DNA of 64,000 nucleotides from CAYJFD01 sp964369605 (GCA_964369605.1 CAYJFD010000005.1:16678-80677), one strand, 5' to 3'. Shown: positions 7,589 to 15,884, numbered from the stretch's first letter. Notes: generated by a model from the letters alone, not told the origin. A program made the numbers and translations.

Positions 7589-8707
7589 TTATAGTCTTCT
7601 AACCATACGGAATCCTATGTCTGCTTGTAAATTAAAGTCTCCGTCGATTCTCATTCTCCTAGTTGTACGGTACGATTCTACTGTTTCAAACTGAATAGCC
7701 GCTCCTCCTCTCAGACAACGCACCATAAAGTGTAAGCCATTTGGAGTATAAGGATCTACGTTTATAGGATCCACTTTAGCATCTTCAGTATAAAGACCAA
7801 ACCAGTCCCAGCACCACTCGTTCACATTACCAGTCATATCATGAATTCCTAATTCATTTGCCTTCTTTGTACCAACAGGCTGAGGCGTATGATTACAATT
7901 CGCTCCTCTCCAAGCCACCTCTTCAATATCATTACTTCCTGAGTACAAATAGCCTTGACTCTCGATTCCGCCTCTTGCGGCAAATTCCCACTCAGCTTCT
8001 GTTGGAAGTCTATATCCATTCTTTGAGAAATCATATTCGATCAACCACTTCATCTGATCTATATCGCTTATATTTTCTGGATCTTTAATATCCTTATAGA
8101 TGGTATATACAGGTTGTAAGCCTTCATCCTCACTTAGCTTATTGCAAAACTCAGCGGCTTCATACCAAGTTACGGTTTCAACTGGGAGCTCCTTATAGCT
8201 AACACCTTCTGCAGGTTGTGTCTTTGCTGGGTTGTACCCCATAATTTCCTCAAATAAGCCTTGTGTAATTTCATACTTACTAATGTAGTATGAACTTAAG
8301 GTTACCTCATGCATCGGCATTTCATCTGAAAAATACTGCATATCAAAATCACTTCCCATAATAAATGTGCCGCCTTGAACAAAGATCATTGATCTATGAC
8401 CTTCTCCGAAGTCTCCAGGTAAAGTCCAAACTGCATACAGTACTGCATCGGACGTCGGAGTGTAGCTAGCCCCATTATTATACTCTACCTCACCTGTGCT
8501 GGAAGTAGCCCAGCCTTTAAAGTCTTTTCCTTGTCCGTCAAAAGTGTTTAACGGGAGGCTTACAGACTCTCCCTTTTCTACTTTTATCGACTCCATTATA
8601 CCTATCCCTCCATTTGGATCAAATTCTAATGAATAGGTCACTACGTCAGGTTTACAGGAGAATAAAAGCGCCAATGCCAAGAAGGGCATTAATAATTTTC
8701 GTTTCAT
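7589..8707 (-). CDS. Lipoprotein with InlB-type repeat and FGE-sulfatase (SUMF1-like) domain
   Basis: A 372-residue protein. A lipoprotein signal (MKRKLLMPFLALALLFSC) puts the lipidated cysteine at residue 18. Residues about 25-95 form a Listeria-Bacteroides (Flg_new) repeat, recognisable from SLEFDPNGG, FKGWATSSTG and AVLYAVWT. The rest is an FGE-sulfatase domain: FVQGGTFIMGS, EMPMHEVTLSSYYISKYEIT, LPVETVTWYEAAEFCNKLS, YRLPTEAEWEFAARGG, DMTGNVNEWCWDW and a closing IGFRMVR. Lipid-anchored members of this family in Bacteroidetes are common and often not catalytic. It is a single-gene unit, divergent from metK. The exact role is unknown. Confidence 0.9.
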   Translation of the reverse strand: MKRKLLMPFLALALLFSCKPDVVTYSLEFDPNGGIGIMESIKVEKGESVSLPLNTFDGQGKDFKGWATSSTGEVEYNNGASYTPTSDAVLYAVWTLPGDFGEGHRSMIFVQGGTFIMGSDFDMQYFSDEMPMHEVTLSSYYISKYEITQGLFEEIMGYNPAKTQPAEGVSYKELPVETVTWYEAAEFCNKLSEDEGLQPVYTIYKDIKDPENISDIDQMKWLIEYDFSKNGYRLPTEAEWEFAARGGIESQGYLYSGSNDIEEVAWRGANCNHTPQPVGTKKANELGIHDMTGNVNEWCWDWFGLYTEDAKVDPINVDPYTPNGLHFMVRCLRGGAAIQFETVESYRTTRRMRIDGDFNLQADIGFRMVRRL

Positions 8708-8756
8708 AATTGTTGTTGTTTTTATTGTTATCGTTCTGGGATTTCGTTTCCCGATT

Positions 8757-8764
8757 CAAATATA
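8757..8764 (-). promoter_or_regulatory. -7 element of the FGE-domain lipoprotein gene
   Basis: TATATTTG on the minus strand, 49 bases before the ATG at 8707. Confidence 0.55.
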
Positions 8765-8845
8765 GCAAATTTTATTCAATATTTTTTTATAATATCCTTA
8801 TTCCTTTGAATCTCTGCATTATAATTTCATTTTTTACCTTATTTT

Positions 8846-8876
8846 TTTGCTTTTTACTATTATCTTGCTATATTTG
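8846..8876 (+). promoter_or_regulatory. Promoter of metK
   Basis: TTTG (8846-8849), 19-base spacer, TATATTTG (8869-8876). The predicted transcript starts just before the SAM-II aptamer. Confidence 0.8.
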
Positions 8877-8884
8877 CCGCTTAA

Positions 8885-8930
8885 AGTGGAGGGATTTGAC
8901 TGCTTGCAACCACTCAAATAAATGCTAAAG
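8885..8930 (+). ncRNA. SAM-II (SAM-alpha) riboswitch controlling metK
   Basis: P1 is a perfect 5-bp helix, AGTGG (8885-8889) with CCACT (8910-8914). The loop contains GATTTGACTGCTTGCAA, closely matching the GAUUUGA...CUUGCA core of alphaproteobacterial SAM-II RNAs, and the 3' strand ends in the invariant GCTAAAG (8924-8930) that completes the pseudoknot. It starts within about ten bases of a perfect promoter and precedes S-adenosylmethionine synthetase, the expected target. SAM-II usually hides the ribosome site, but here the metK ATG is 76 bases further on. A short hairpin AGACA/TGTCT (8932-8945) follows directly. Confidence 0.88.
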
Positions 8931-9006
8931 AAGACATTTCTGTCTGCGTATTTATCTGATATTGGCACAACTCCCCATAGTTTTACATTAATATATTTTT
9001 ATAGTT

Positions 9007-10296
9007 ATGTCATATTTATTTACATCAGAGTCAGTCTCTGAAGGCCACCCAGATAAAGTAGCTGATCAAATTTCAGATGCCATCCTTGACGATTTCCTAA
9101 GACAAGATCCAGATGCAAAAGTAGCGTGCGAAACATTCGTAAGCACTGGACTAGTTGTAGTTGGAGGTGAGGTTAAAAGCGAAGATGCCTATGTGGATAT
9201 CCAACAAGTAGCCCGAAAGGTTATAGAAAAAATAGGATACACAAAAGCTGAATACCAATTCGATTCTAAATCTTGCGGAATTCTTTCTGCTATTCACGAA
9301 CAATCAGCAGACATTAACCGTGGCGTTGTCGAGGGCAACAATAAAGAACAAGGTGCGGGAGATCAGGGAATGATGTTTGGCTACGCGTGCTCTGACACAA
9401 AGGAGTATATGCCTCTTCCTTTAGCACTATCTCATATTGCTCTTTTAGAGCTTTCAAAAATCAGAAAATCATCTGAACAGCTAATGCCATATTTAAGACC
9501 TGACTCAAAAAGTCAGTTTACTATTGAATATAGTGATGCTGGGGAACCAATAAAAGTACACACTATTGTCATCTCTACTCAGCACGACGAATTTCAAGCT
9601 GACCCATCACTAAGTATTGGCTCTGACGCAAACGACAAGGCTATTCAAGCAAAAATTGAAAAAGATGTAAGAGAGATATTACTTCCTCGTATTATCGCAG
9701 CTTTACCAGAGAAAAGCAGAGCTTTATTTGGTGACGATATTATTCTTCACGTAAACCCTACAGGTAAATTTGTAATCGGTGGACCACACGGAGACACTGG
9801 TTTAACTGGAAGAAAAATTATTGTAGATACATACGGCGGAAAAGGTGCACACGGAGGAGGAGCATTCTCAGGAAAGGACGCAAGTAAAGTTGACCGCTCT
9901 GCTGCCTATGCTGCTCGATACATTGCAAAAAACCTGGTAGCTGCAGGAATTATGGATGAGGTACTTATTCAGATCTCATACGCTATCGGTGTTGCAAAAC
10001 CGGTTAGTATTTTCGTAAATAGCTATGGAACAAATAAAGTAGCCATGAGCGATAGTCAAATAGCTGAACAAATCTTAGAGATTTTTGATTTACGTCCTGC
10101 TGCTATTATTCAAAAATTCGGATTAAAGAATCCTATCTTCCAAGCAACAGCTAGCTATGGCCACCTAGGTAGAGATCCTTATACCCAAGAAGTTGAACTT
10201 GTAAGAGGAGGAAAGGCAGTTATGGAAACTGTTCAATTCTTCGCATGGGAACTACTTGACTCTGTAGACCTAATTAAAGAGCATTTCAAGGCATAA
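9007..10296 (+). CDS. metK: S-adenosylmethionine synthetase
   Basis: Makes S-adenosylmethionine from methionine and ATP; a cytosolic tetramer in the family. The 429-residue protein has ESVSEGHPDKVADQISDAILD near the N-terminus, the ATP-binding GAGDQGMMFGY (residues 116-126) and the phosphate loop GGGAFSGKD (283-291) followed by KVDRSAAYAARY. It is longer than the E. coli enzyme because of a central insertion (about 150-220), as in other Bacteroidetes MetK. It is monocistronic, with a strong terminator, and sits behind a SAM-II riboswitch that lets the product shut down its own synthesis. Confidence 0.98.
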   Translation: MSYLFTSESVSEGHPDKVADQISDAILDDFLRQDPDAKVACETFVSTGLVVVGGEVKSEDAYVDIQQVARKVIEKIGYTKAEYQFDSKSCGILSAIHEQSADINRGVVEGNNKEQGAGDQGMMFGYACSDTKEYMPLPLALSHIALLELSKIRKSSEQLMPYLRPDSKSQFTIEYSDAGEPIKVHTIVISTQHDEFQADPSLSIGSDANDKAIQAKIEKDVREILLPRIIAALPEKSRALFGDDIILHVNPTGKFVIGGPHGDTGLTGRKIIVDTYGGKGAHGGGAFSGKDASKVDRSAAYAARYIAKNLVAAGIMDEVLIQISYAIGVAKPVSIFVNSYGTNKVAMSDSQIAEQILEIFDLRPAAIIQKFGLKNPIFQATASYGHLGRDPYTQEVELVRGGKAVMETVQFFAWELLDSVDLIKEHFKA

Positions 10297-10318
10297 ACAA
10301 GCCCAAGTTAATATACAT

Positions 10319-10363
10319 AAAACCGAGACTAGATATCAATCAATTCTAGCCTCGGTTTTTTTT
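10319..10363 (+). terminator. Terminator of metK
   Basis: Stem AACCGAG-A-CTAGA with TCTAG-C-CTCGGTT, followed by eight Ts. Confidence 0.88.
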
Positions 10364-10427
10364 AGTCTTGTTATCCCATAAAACTTTTGCACTATCTTCA
10401 TTTCTTGGAGAGAGAGTATTGATGAAA

Positions 10428-10497
10428 GCATTTCCAGCTACCTAAGGAAGATATGGCGTTAGCCCTAAGTTTAATCTTCCGTGGTAGGTGGGAATGC
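10428..10497. ncRNA. Candidate structured RNA downstream of metK
   Basis: A long three-part hairpin fills the gap between the metK terminator and the YhbP-like gene. GCATTTCC (10428-10435) pairs with GGGAATGC (10490-10497), CTACC (10438-10442) with GGTAG (10483-10487), and GGAAGAT (10446-10452) with ATCTTCC (10474-10480); the tip holds GGC-GTTA-GCC (10455-10464). Only small internal loops interrupt it. There is no T-run, so it is not a simple terminator. The strand is undecided: rightward it would need a weak promoter (TATCTTCA at 10393), leftward it would be the 3' UTR of the YhbP-like gene. It does not match the SRP RNA or tmRNA signatures I know; a 6S-like RNA is possible. Confidence 0.45.
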
Positions 10498-10506
10498 GGT
10501 GATATA

Positions 10507-10962
10507 TTAGTTTGCCCACAGTATCTTTGTCCCAAATCCGAGGCGATTATCTGTATACTTCATCTCTTGAAGCTCTAGACGCCATAAATCTGAATCATTT
10601 AGAATAGCAAAGGGAAAACGCTTGAGATACATCAGTCTTGATGGTGAATTTAAACTATTATCCTCCTTGGTCATCCTTGCCCTAAACTGTAAACCCCTAA
10701 AAACTCCTACCTTATTTGTTTCTAGCACAATAGTTCCAGCCACTATATTCGTCTCATTGTCATAATTATTTGCGTCATCTAATATAGCAATATGTCTAGT
10801 ATTAACAGAGGAGGTAACTATAAACCCTACATTTATTTTATCGTAGACATATAGAGCATTAAAACACCACAGATCGTCGCCACTTTTTACTGCTAAACTC
10901 ATCACTTTATGCTGGGATATAAACTTCAATATTCGTTTATCCACTTCTAATTTCTCACCCAT
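10507..10962 (-). CDS. YhbP-like (UPF0306) FMN-binding split-barrel protein
   Basis: The product resembles E. coli YhbP, a small protein of the pyridoxamine-phosphate-oxidase-like split-barrel fold with no settled function. Shared features are HKVMSLAV, LWCFNALYVYD, TRHIAILDD, VAGTIVLE, VFRGLQFRARM, LKRFPFAI and the closing KYTDNRLGFGTKILW. The frame is open upstream to 11064, but the ATG at 10962 gives the family's usual N-terminus and length (151 residues) and lies 47 bases after a TACATTTG promoter element; the longer form would start upstream of that element and overlap comF. Divergent from comF. Confidence 0.85.
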   Translation of the reverse strand: MGEKLEVDKRILKFISQHKVMSLAVKSGDDLWCFNALYVYDKINVGFIVTSSVNTRHIAILDDANNYDNETNIVAGTIVLETNKVGVFRGLQFRARMTKEDNSLNSPSRLMYLKRFPFAILNDSDLWRLELQEMKYTDNRLGFGTKILWAN

Positions 10963-11009
10963 ATTTTTATAAAAAGATAATATTCTTTGTTCTAAATAAA
11001 TTTTATCGG

Positions 11010-11017
11010 CAAATGTA
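11010..11017 (-). promoter_or_regulatory. -7 element of the YhbP-like gene
   Basis: TACATTTG on the minus strand; supports the internal start at 10962. Confidence 0.5.
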
Positions 11018-11064
11018 TGAATATTACTAGATTTATAAGAGTAAGCGAGAATATTTTTACACAA

Positions 11065-11775
11065 ATGAAATGGACCACTTATATATATTATTTTGAGATC
11101 TTTGTTTTAGACCTCATATTTCCAAGGTACTGCGTCGCCTGTAACTCTGCCCTAAAGATCAAAGAGAGACACTTGTGCCAAGAATGTTATAAGGATCTGC
11201 CCCTTACATATTTTTGGAAATGGAGAGAGAACCCTGCGGAGAAAAGAATGTGGGGAAGGTGTTACTTTAACTATATAGTATCTTTATTTTATTACACCAG
11301 GGAAAGTAGATATACAAACTTAACGCACTATATTAAATATAGTATGGATATCGAACTAGGCGAATACCTAGGATCTATATTAGGCAAATATTTACTTGAG
11401 AATAATCTACTCCGTGAAATCGATTATATTATCCCTGTTCCTCTGCACTATTTTAGGCTTCTTAGTAGGGGGTATAATCAGGCAGAAGTTATAGCTAGAG
11501 GAATAGCTCAAATTTCACATATAAAAATATTAAAGAAGATTCTTAAACGAAAGTGGGCTACATCCTCTCAAACTAAGAAGGGAATGGACTCAAAATGGGA
11601 AAATGTTAAAGATGCCTTTCGAGCAGTTAAAAGTGAAATTCTTGAAAACAAACACATTCTACTTGTTGATGACGTTTACACTTCAGGAGCAACACTCGAA
11701 GGCTGTTGGGTGGCCCTCAAGGATATCAAAGGTATAAAAATCAGCGTAGCTACACTAGCCTACGTTACAGAATAG
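11065..11775 (+). CDS. comF: ComF-family phosphoribosyltransferase-like protein
   Basis: ComF-type proteins combine a small zinc-binding region with a type I phosphoribosyltransferase fold and take part in DNA uptake in naturally competent bacteria; in others the role is unclear. The zinc cysteines are visible (YCVACN and LCQECYKDLP), followed by IIPVPLHYFRLLSRGYNQAE and the PRPP-binding loop LLVDDVYTSGAT. The frame is open from 11017, but the ATG at 11065 gives the usual N-terminus (236 residues) and avoids overlapping the divergent gene's promoter. Confidence 0.9.
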   Translation: MKWTTYIYYFEIFVLDLIFPRYCVACNSALKIKERHLCQECYKDLPLTYFWKWRENPAEKRMWGRCYFNYIVSLFYYTRESRYTNLTHYIKYSMDIELGEYLGSILGKYLLENNLLREIDYIIPVPLHYFRLLSRGYNQAEVIARGIAQISHIKILKKILKRKWATSSQTKKGMDSKWENVKDAFRAVKSEILENKHILLVDDVYTSGATLEGCWVALKDIKGIKISVATLAYVTE

Positions 11776-11790
11776 TTCTGAGTTTAGATA

Positions 11791-11836
11791 AAAAAAATGA
11801 GCTGATAATTTAGGTTGATTATCAGCTCATATATTT
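11791..11836. terminator. Bidirectional terminator between comF and glyA
   Basis: Perfect 13-bp stem (11797-11809 with 11818-11830). Leftward it runs into seven Ts, so it mainly serves glyA; rightward the tail is ATATTTT. Confidence 0.85.
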
Positions 11837-11864
11837 TAATCAGATAAATTTTATCTTCTAGCTT

Positions 11865-13157
11865 CTACCATACATTTAATGCACGACCAACCATCATCGC
11901 ATTAGCAGCCTTTCTTACTGTCTCTAATACCGCTGGATCTGCCTCTTTGTCTTTGATATTTGATAATACTGTATCTATAAGATCAACGATAACCGCCATG
12001 TCTCTTTCTACTAATCCTCTTGAAGTAATAGCAGGTGTACCTACTCTAATTCCAGATGTAGTGAAAGGTGAACGACTATCAAATGGAACCATATTCTTAT
12101 TTACAGTGATATCTGCTAATACTAATATCTTTTCAGCCACCTTACCAGTTAGATCTGGATACTTTGATCTAAGGTCAATTAATAATACGTGATTATCTGT
12201 ACCACCAGATACTACATTATATCCTTTCGCGATAAAGGCCTCAGCCATAGCTGTAGCATTTTTTTGAACCTGTAACTGATACTCTTTGAATTCTGGTTGA
12301 AGAGCCTCGAAGAAAGCAACAGCCTTAGATGCGATACAGTGCTCTAGTGGTCCTCCTTGAATTCCAGGAAAAACACTTGAATTAATTACAGCAGACATAG
12401 ATTTAACCTCACCTTTTGGAGTAGTGATTCCGAAAGGATTTGGGAAATCTTTTCCGATTAGGATAATACCACCTCTAGGACCTCTTAAGGTTTTATGCGT
12501 TGTTGATGTTACAATATGCGCGTGTTTTACTGGATTCTCTAGTAAACCCGCTGCGATAAGACCTGCTGGGTGAGCCATATCTACTAAGAAGATAGCACCT
12601 ACCTTGTCAGCTACTGCTCTCATTCTAGCCCAGTCCCACTCTCTTGAGTAAGCTGAAGCTCCACCAACGATTAACTTTGGCTTGCACTCTAACGCTATTC
12701 TCTCAAACTCGTCGTAGTCAACCATTCCCGTCTCCTCTTTAACCTTATAAGATACTGCATTATATAGAATTCCTGACATATTCACAGGAGAACCGTGTGA
12801 AAGGTGTCCACCATGAGAAAGGTCTAATCCCATGAACGTATCACCTGGCTTTAAACATGCCATAAATACAGCCATATTTGCTTGCGCTCCTGAGTGAGGC
12901 TGAACATTTGCATATTCTGCTCCAAAAAGTTCACAAATTCTATCTATTGCTAACTGCTCTACTTGGTCAACAACCTCACATCCACCATAGTATCTTGCAC
13001 CAGGATAACCCTCTGCATATTTGTTTGTTAGGCAAGAGCCTAGGGCTGCCATTACGTTATCAGATACAAAGTTCTCAGAAGCGATTAGCTCAATTCCGTG
13101 AAGTTGTCTATTTTCTTCCTTTTTGATTAGCTCAGAAATTTGAAGATCTTGTTTCAT
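11865..13157 (-). CDS. glyA: Serine hydroxymethyltransferase
   Basis: PLP enzyme that interconverts serine and glycine and loads tetrahydrofolate with a one-carbon unit, feeding purine (purN), methionine and thymidylate synthesis. The 430-residue protein shows IELIASENF, YPGARYYGG, QPHSGAQAN, VDMAHPAGL and STTHKTLRGPRGG, with the PLP lysine at residue 222. Length is normal. Single-gene unit between a strong terminator and a divergent methyltransferase gene. Confidence 0.98.
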   Translation of the reverse strand: MKQDLQISELIKKEENRQLHGIELIASENFVSDNVMAALGSCLTNKYAEGYPGARYYGGCEVVDQVEQLAIDRICELFGAEYANVQPHSGAQANMAVFMACLKPGDTFMGLDLSHGGHLSHGSPVNMSGILYNAVSYKVKEETGMVDYDEFERIALECKPKLIVGGASAYSREWDWARMRAVADKVGAIFLVDMAHPAGLIAAGLLENPVKHAHIVTSTTHKTLRGPRGGIILIGKDFPNPFGITTPKGEVKSMSAVINSSVFPGIQGGPLEHCIASKAVAFFEALQPEFKEYQLQVQKNATAMAEAFIAKGYNVVSGGTDNHVLLIDLRSKYPDLTGKVAEKILVLADITVNKNMVPFDSRSPFTTSGIRVGTPAITSRGLVERDMAVIVDLIDTVLSNIKDKEADPAVLETVRKAANAMMVGRALNVW

Positions 13158-13258
13158 ACAATTTTATTTTTTTCTTAATGTCTTATTTCAAAATTCAGGC
13201 ACTTAGCTATTTATTTTCTACATTATAGATAAACTAAGCGTCAGTTTGCTTTTTTTTT

Positions 13259-13266
13259 TAACTTTG
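13259..13266 (+). promoter_or_regulatory. -7 element of the TrmH-family gene
   Basis: TAACTTTG, 31 bases before the ATG at 13298. Confidence 0.5.
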
Positions 13267-13297
13267 CAAAGAAAGTAAAAAATATCATTCAAAAAAA

Positions 13298-13819
13298 ATG
13301 TTTCGAAAATTATTGAATTCCGAGTTAAACAGACTTGACAATGACAAGTATAAACTTGCCAAAAAAAATAATATTGTAGTCGTCCTAGACAATCTCCGTA
13401 GTCAGCAAAATATAGGTTCTGCATTTAGGACATCTGATGCATTTATGGTTGAGAAACTGTATCTATGTGGCATTTGCGCTTGCCCACCTAATGCAGCGAT
13501 TCATAAAGCTGCCCTAGGAGCAGAATTTTCTGTTGATTGGGAATACTATTCAGACACTAACAAGCTTGTTGAAGAACTAAGATCCAAAGGCTACATTATA
13601 ATAAGTATAGAACAAACTGAGAATTCTACATTTCTAAATAAGTTTCAAACTGACCCGAAGAAAAAATATGCATTTATATTTGGCAACGAAGTTAAGGGCG
13701 TAGCACAAGAGGTGGTGGACAAATCTGATCTTATTCTCGAAATTCCACAATGGGGAACAAAACACTCTCTTAATGTTTCAGTATCTATCGGTCTTGTACT
13801 TTGGGAAACCGTTCGATAA
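13298..13819 (+). CDS. TrmH (SpoU)-family RNA 2'-O-methyltransferase
   Basis: A 173-residue SPOUT-class methyltransferase that would methylate a ribose in tRNA or rRNA with S-adenosylmethionine. The three SpoU motifs are visible: LDNLRSQQNIGSAFRTSDAF near residue 31, FIFGNEVKGVAQEVVDKSD, and IPQWGTKHSLNVSVSIGLVLWE, which form the trefoil-knot cofactor site. There is no N-terminal substrate-binding extension, so the RNA target cannot be told. It is monocistronic, divergent from glyA; no terminator is seen before the porin gene's own promoter. Confidence 0.9.
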   Translation: MFRKLLNSELNRLDNDKYKLAKKNNIVVVLDNLRSQQNIGSAFRTSDAFMVEKLYLCGICACPPNAAIHKAALGAEFSVDWEYYSDTNKLVEELRSKGYIIISIEQTENSTFLNKFQTDPKKKYAFIFGNEVKGVAQEVVDKSDLILEIPQWGTKHSLNVSVSIGLVLWETVR

Positions 13820-13870
13820 CCTGGCGTTTTGTTAAATATTTGTTACATTTATCTTTAGAAAGTATTATCA

Positions 13871-13902
13871 TTTGGTGAGGAACCCATAAATTAATACTTT
13901 TG
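13871..13902 (+). promoter_or_regulatory. Promoter of the porin gene
   Basis: TTTG (13871-13874), 20-base spacer, TACTTTTG (13895-13902), 30 bases before the ATG. Confidence 0.75.
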
Positions 13903-13932
13903 CCTTTGAAACTAATTTATATATTATACTAG

Positions 13933-14916
13933 ATGAAAAGAATATTTATCGCTCTCACGATGATGAGCCTTGCTTTTTTCGCACACGCAAGTGAAGCAAA
14001 AGCAACTGAGCCTACGGCTAAACCAGTTTTTACATTATTTTCTAACTACAACTACGATTTCTCTGATGAGGTAGGAGGATTCGATATCGAAAGAGCCTAT
14101 CTAGGTTACAAGTTTAAATTTAATGAAGAATTCAGCGCACAGGTTGTATTTGATGTCGGAAGTACAGGCATAGACGGTGCAAGTCTCGATCTAGTTGCTT
14201 ATCTTAAAGCAGCAAGTCTTACTTGGCACAAAGGTGGACTTGATGTTAATTTCGGTATGATTAAGACACAAAATTTTTCATTTCAAGAGAAAATTTGGGG
14301 TTACCGTTATTTGGCAAAGAGTTATCTTGACAAATACAGCTTTGCAAGTAGTGCAGATATAGGTATCTCTGCTTCTTACGATATTTGCGACAAACTCTCT
14401 GTAGAGGCGCAGTTCATTAACGGAGAAGGATACAAGAAGGTTCAACTTAACAACAATTATCGCTACGGAATCGGTGCGACTCTTCAACCATTCGAAGGGT
14501 TCTACCTAAGAGCATACTATGATTATTATTCTGCTATCCCTGGCACGGCAAATGAAGATGACGACACACAGATTATTTCTGCTTTTGCAGCTTACAAGAA
14601 TAAGTTATTCTCTGTTGGTTTAGAATACAACTATATCATGAATGATGACTTTATCAAAGACCTAAACTATAGTGGTATATCTTCATATTTAACAGTTAGA
14701 GCAAGTGATAAATTTAAACTATTTGCACGCTACGACTACACAACTTCTACAAGCTTATTTGCAAGTGCTAAGAAAGTAGGATCTACAACAATAGGAGGTC
14801 TAGAATACTCTCCTAACAAATACATTAAAATATCGCCTAACGTTCAATCTTTCAGACCTGAAGGTTCATCAGAGTGCGAGACCTACTTATTTTTAAGTCT
14901 ATATGTAAACTTTTAA
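13933..14916 (+). CDS. Outer-membrane porin (OprO/OprP-like beta-barrel)
   Basis: A 327-residue protein with a cleavable signal peptide (MKRIFIALTMMSLAFFAHAS) and alternating hydrophobic strands through to a C-terminal phenylalanine (YVNF), as expected for an outer-membrane barrel. The order FDIERAYLGYKFKFNEEFSAQVVFD, WHKGGLDVNFGMIKT and FINGEGYKK resembles Bacteroidetes phosphate-selective-porin-like barrels. It lacks a plug domain, so it should be a passive channel; the substrate is unknown. It has its own promoter, and a hairpin at 14931 separates it from a converging gene. Confidence 0.8.
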   Translation: MKRIFIALTMMSLAFFAHASEAKATEPTAKPVFTLFSNYNYDFSDEVGGFDIERAYLGYKFKFNEEFSAQVVFDVGSTGIDGASLDLVAYLKAASLTWHKGGLDVNFGMIKTQNFSFQEKIWGYRYLAKSYLDKYSFASSADIGISASYDICDKLSVEAQFINGEGYKKVQLNNNYRYGIGATLQPFEGFYLRAYYDYYSAIPGTANEDDDTQIISAFAAYKNKLFSVGLEYNYIMNDDFIKDLNYSGISSYLTVRASDKFKLFARYDYTTSTSLFASAKKVGSTTIGGLEYSPNKYIKISPNVQSFRPEGSSECETYLFLSLYVNF

Positions 14917-14930
14917 GAAAAGATAAACTT

Positions 14931-14962
14931 ATTAAGGAGGGCTGACATCAGAACTCCTTAAT
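14931..14962. terminator. Hairpin between the porin and HU-CCDC81-like genes
   Basis: ATTAAGGAG (14931-14939) pairs perfectly with CTCCTTAAT (14954-14962). It overlaps the last codons of the leftward gene and has no long T-run, so termination is likely but not certain. Confidence 0.45.
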
Positions 14963-15706
14963 AGGATTTACATAATCAAAGTCCTCAGAATTATATAACA
15001 AGTAGTCAAGTGCCTCTGGGTTATATATCACGGCGATGATTATAACTATAAAAAAGATTAAGGCTAATAAGAGCAGTATCGTAAATACTCGCTTAATTAT
15101 TAGTCTTTTTTTGCATGTTTCTGCACTAGTTTCATATGCCTCAGTGCTAGTTTCCTCTATATTTTTTGCATCTTCTTTCGATTCTGGCTCTAAGAATTCT
15201 TCTTCTTTCTCTGGCATCTCTGGCTGCTTATGCAGAACCTTCACTTCTTCAACTACCTCTCTTCTCGGATCGGAGCTCTGCTTAATTTTTAAATTTACAG
15301 GTGTTAGGGAGAATTCTTCTATATAACAATCCAGGTTCCTATCCATCACAAAAAATAAATCACCCTCCCTTGTTGTCCTTAGCTTACCAAGGCCTGGCAA
15401 CTCTATATTCTTCTTCGAATATAACTTCGCTTGAATCTTCTCAAGATAAAGAGAGACCTGTTCTTTTGCTTCACTTTCTCTCAAACCCTGCTTACTTGCA
15501 TAAAAGGAATAGAAGGTTTCATCATTTGAAGCCACTCTAAGATTCCTGAAGAAGATTCTTCTTGACGGTGGATAGATCGTCAAACCATCATTTGAGAAGA
15601 AGGCTGGAGCTATTTCAGAAATAAATGTGCCAAAGCCAGGCAGTATTACCTTCCCTTTTAAGAGCAGTAGTTCCTTGACTATCTTTGAGAAAATTACTTC
15701 ATCCAT
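14948..15706 (-). CDS. HU-CCDC81-like membrane protein without SPOR domain
   Basis: A 252-residue protein. Residues 1-65 (LLLLKGKVILPGFGTFISEI, IYPPSRRIFFRNLR) and about 70-125 (NIELPGLGKLRTTREGDLFF) look like the two tandem HU-CCDC81-type domains of a Bacteroidetes family. A charged linker follows and then one transmembrane helix (about 210-228). Family members usually end in a SPOR domain that binds peptidoglycan; here only about 23 residues follow the helix, so SPOR is missing. The orientation suggests DNA- or partner-binding in the cytoplasm tethered to the inner membrane. It shares its upstream gap with tRNA-Asn. Confidence 0.72.
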   Translation of the reverse strand: MDEVIFSKIVKELLLLKGKVILPGFGTFISEIAPAFFSNDGLTIYPPSRRIFFRNLRVASNDETFYSFYASKQGLRESEAKEQVSLYLEKIQAKLYSKKNIELPGLGKLRTTREGDLFFVMDRNLDCYIEEFSLTPVNLKIKQSSDPRREVVEEVKVLHKQPEMPEKEEEFLEPESKEDAKNIEETSTEAYETSAETCKKRLIIKRVFTILLLLALIFFIVIIIAVIYNPEALDYLLYNSEDFDYVNPIKEF

Positions 15707-15730
15707 ACGCTTTCTTGTCTTATTTTAGCA

Positions 15731-15738
15731 CAAAGATA
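15731..15738 (-). promoter_or_regulatory. -7 element of the HU-CCDC81-like gene
   Basis: TATCTTTG on the minus strand, 24 bases before the ATG at 15706. Confidence 0.5.
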
Positions 15739-15757
15739 AAAAAAAATTGCAAATATT

Positions 15758-15789
15758 TTTGGATATTAAAAAAAAACGTTCTACATTTG
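15758..15789 (+). promoter_or_regulatory. Promoter of tRNA-Asn
   Basis: TTTG (15758-15761), 20-base spacer, TACATTTG (15782-15789), 19 bases before the tRNA. Confidence 0.75.
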
Positions 15790-15808
15790 CAGTCCCAAAA
15801 CACAAAAT

Positions 15809-15882
15809 TCCTCATTAGCTCAGTTGGTTAGAGCATCTGACTGTTAATCAGAGGGTCCTAGGTTCAAGTCCTAGATGAGGAG
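15809..15882 (+). tRNA. tRNA-Asn (anticodon GTT)
   Basis: Acceptor TCCTCAT (15809-15815) pairs with ATGAGGA (15875-15881), discriminator G. Anticodon stem TCTGA/TCAGA encloses CTGTTAA, anticodon GTT. The D-arm and the T-arm (GGTTCAAGTCC) are canonical; 74 bases, CCA not encoded. Confidence 0.97.
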
Positions 15883-15884
15883 CG

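Noticed and set aside
10428..10497. SRP (4.5S) RNA
   Set aside because: The conserved GGAA tetraloop with the AGCAGCC internal-loop sequence is missing.
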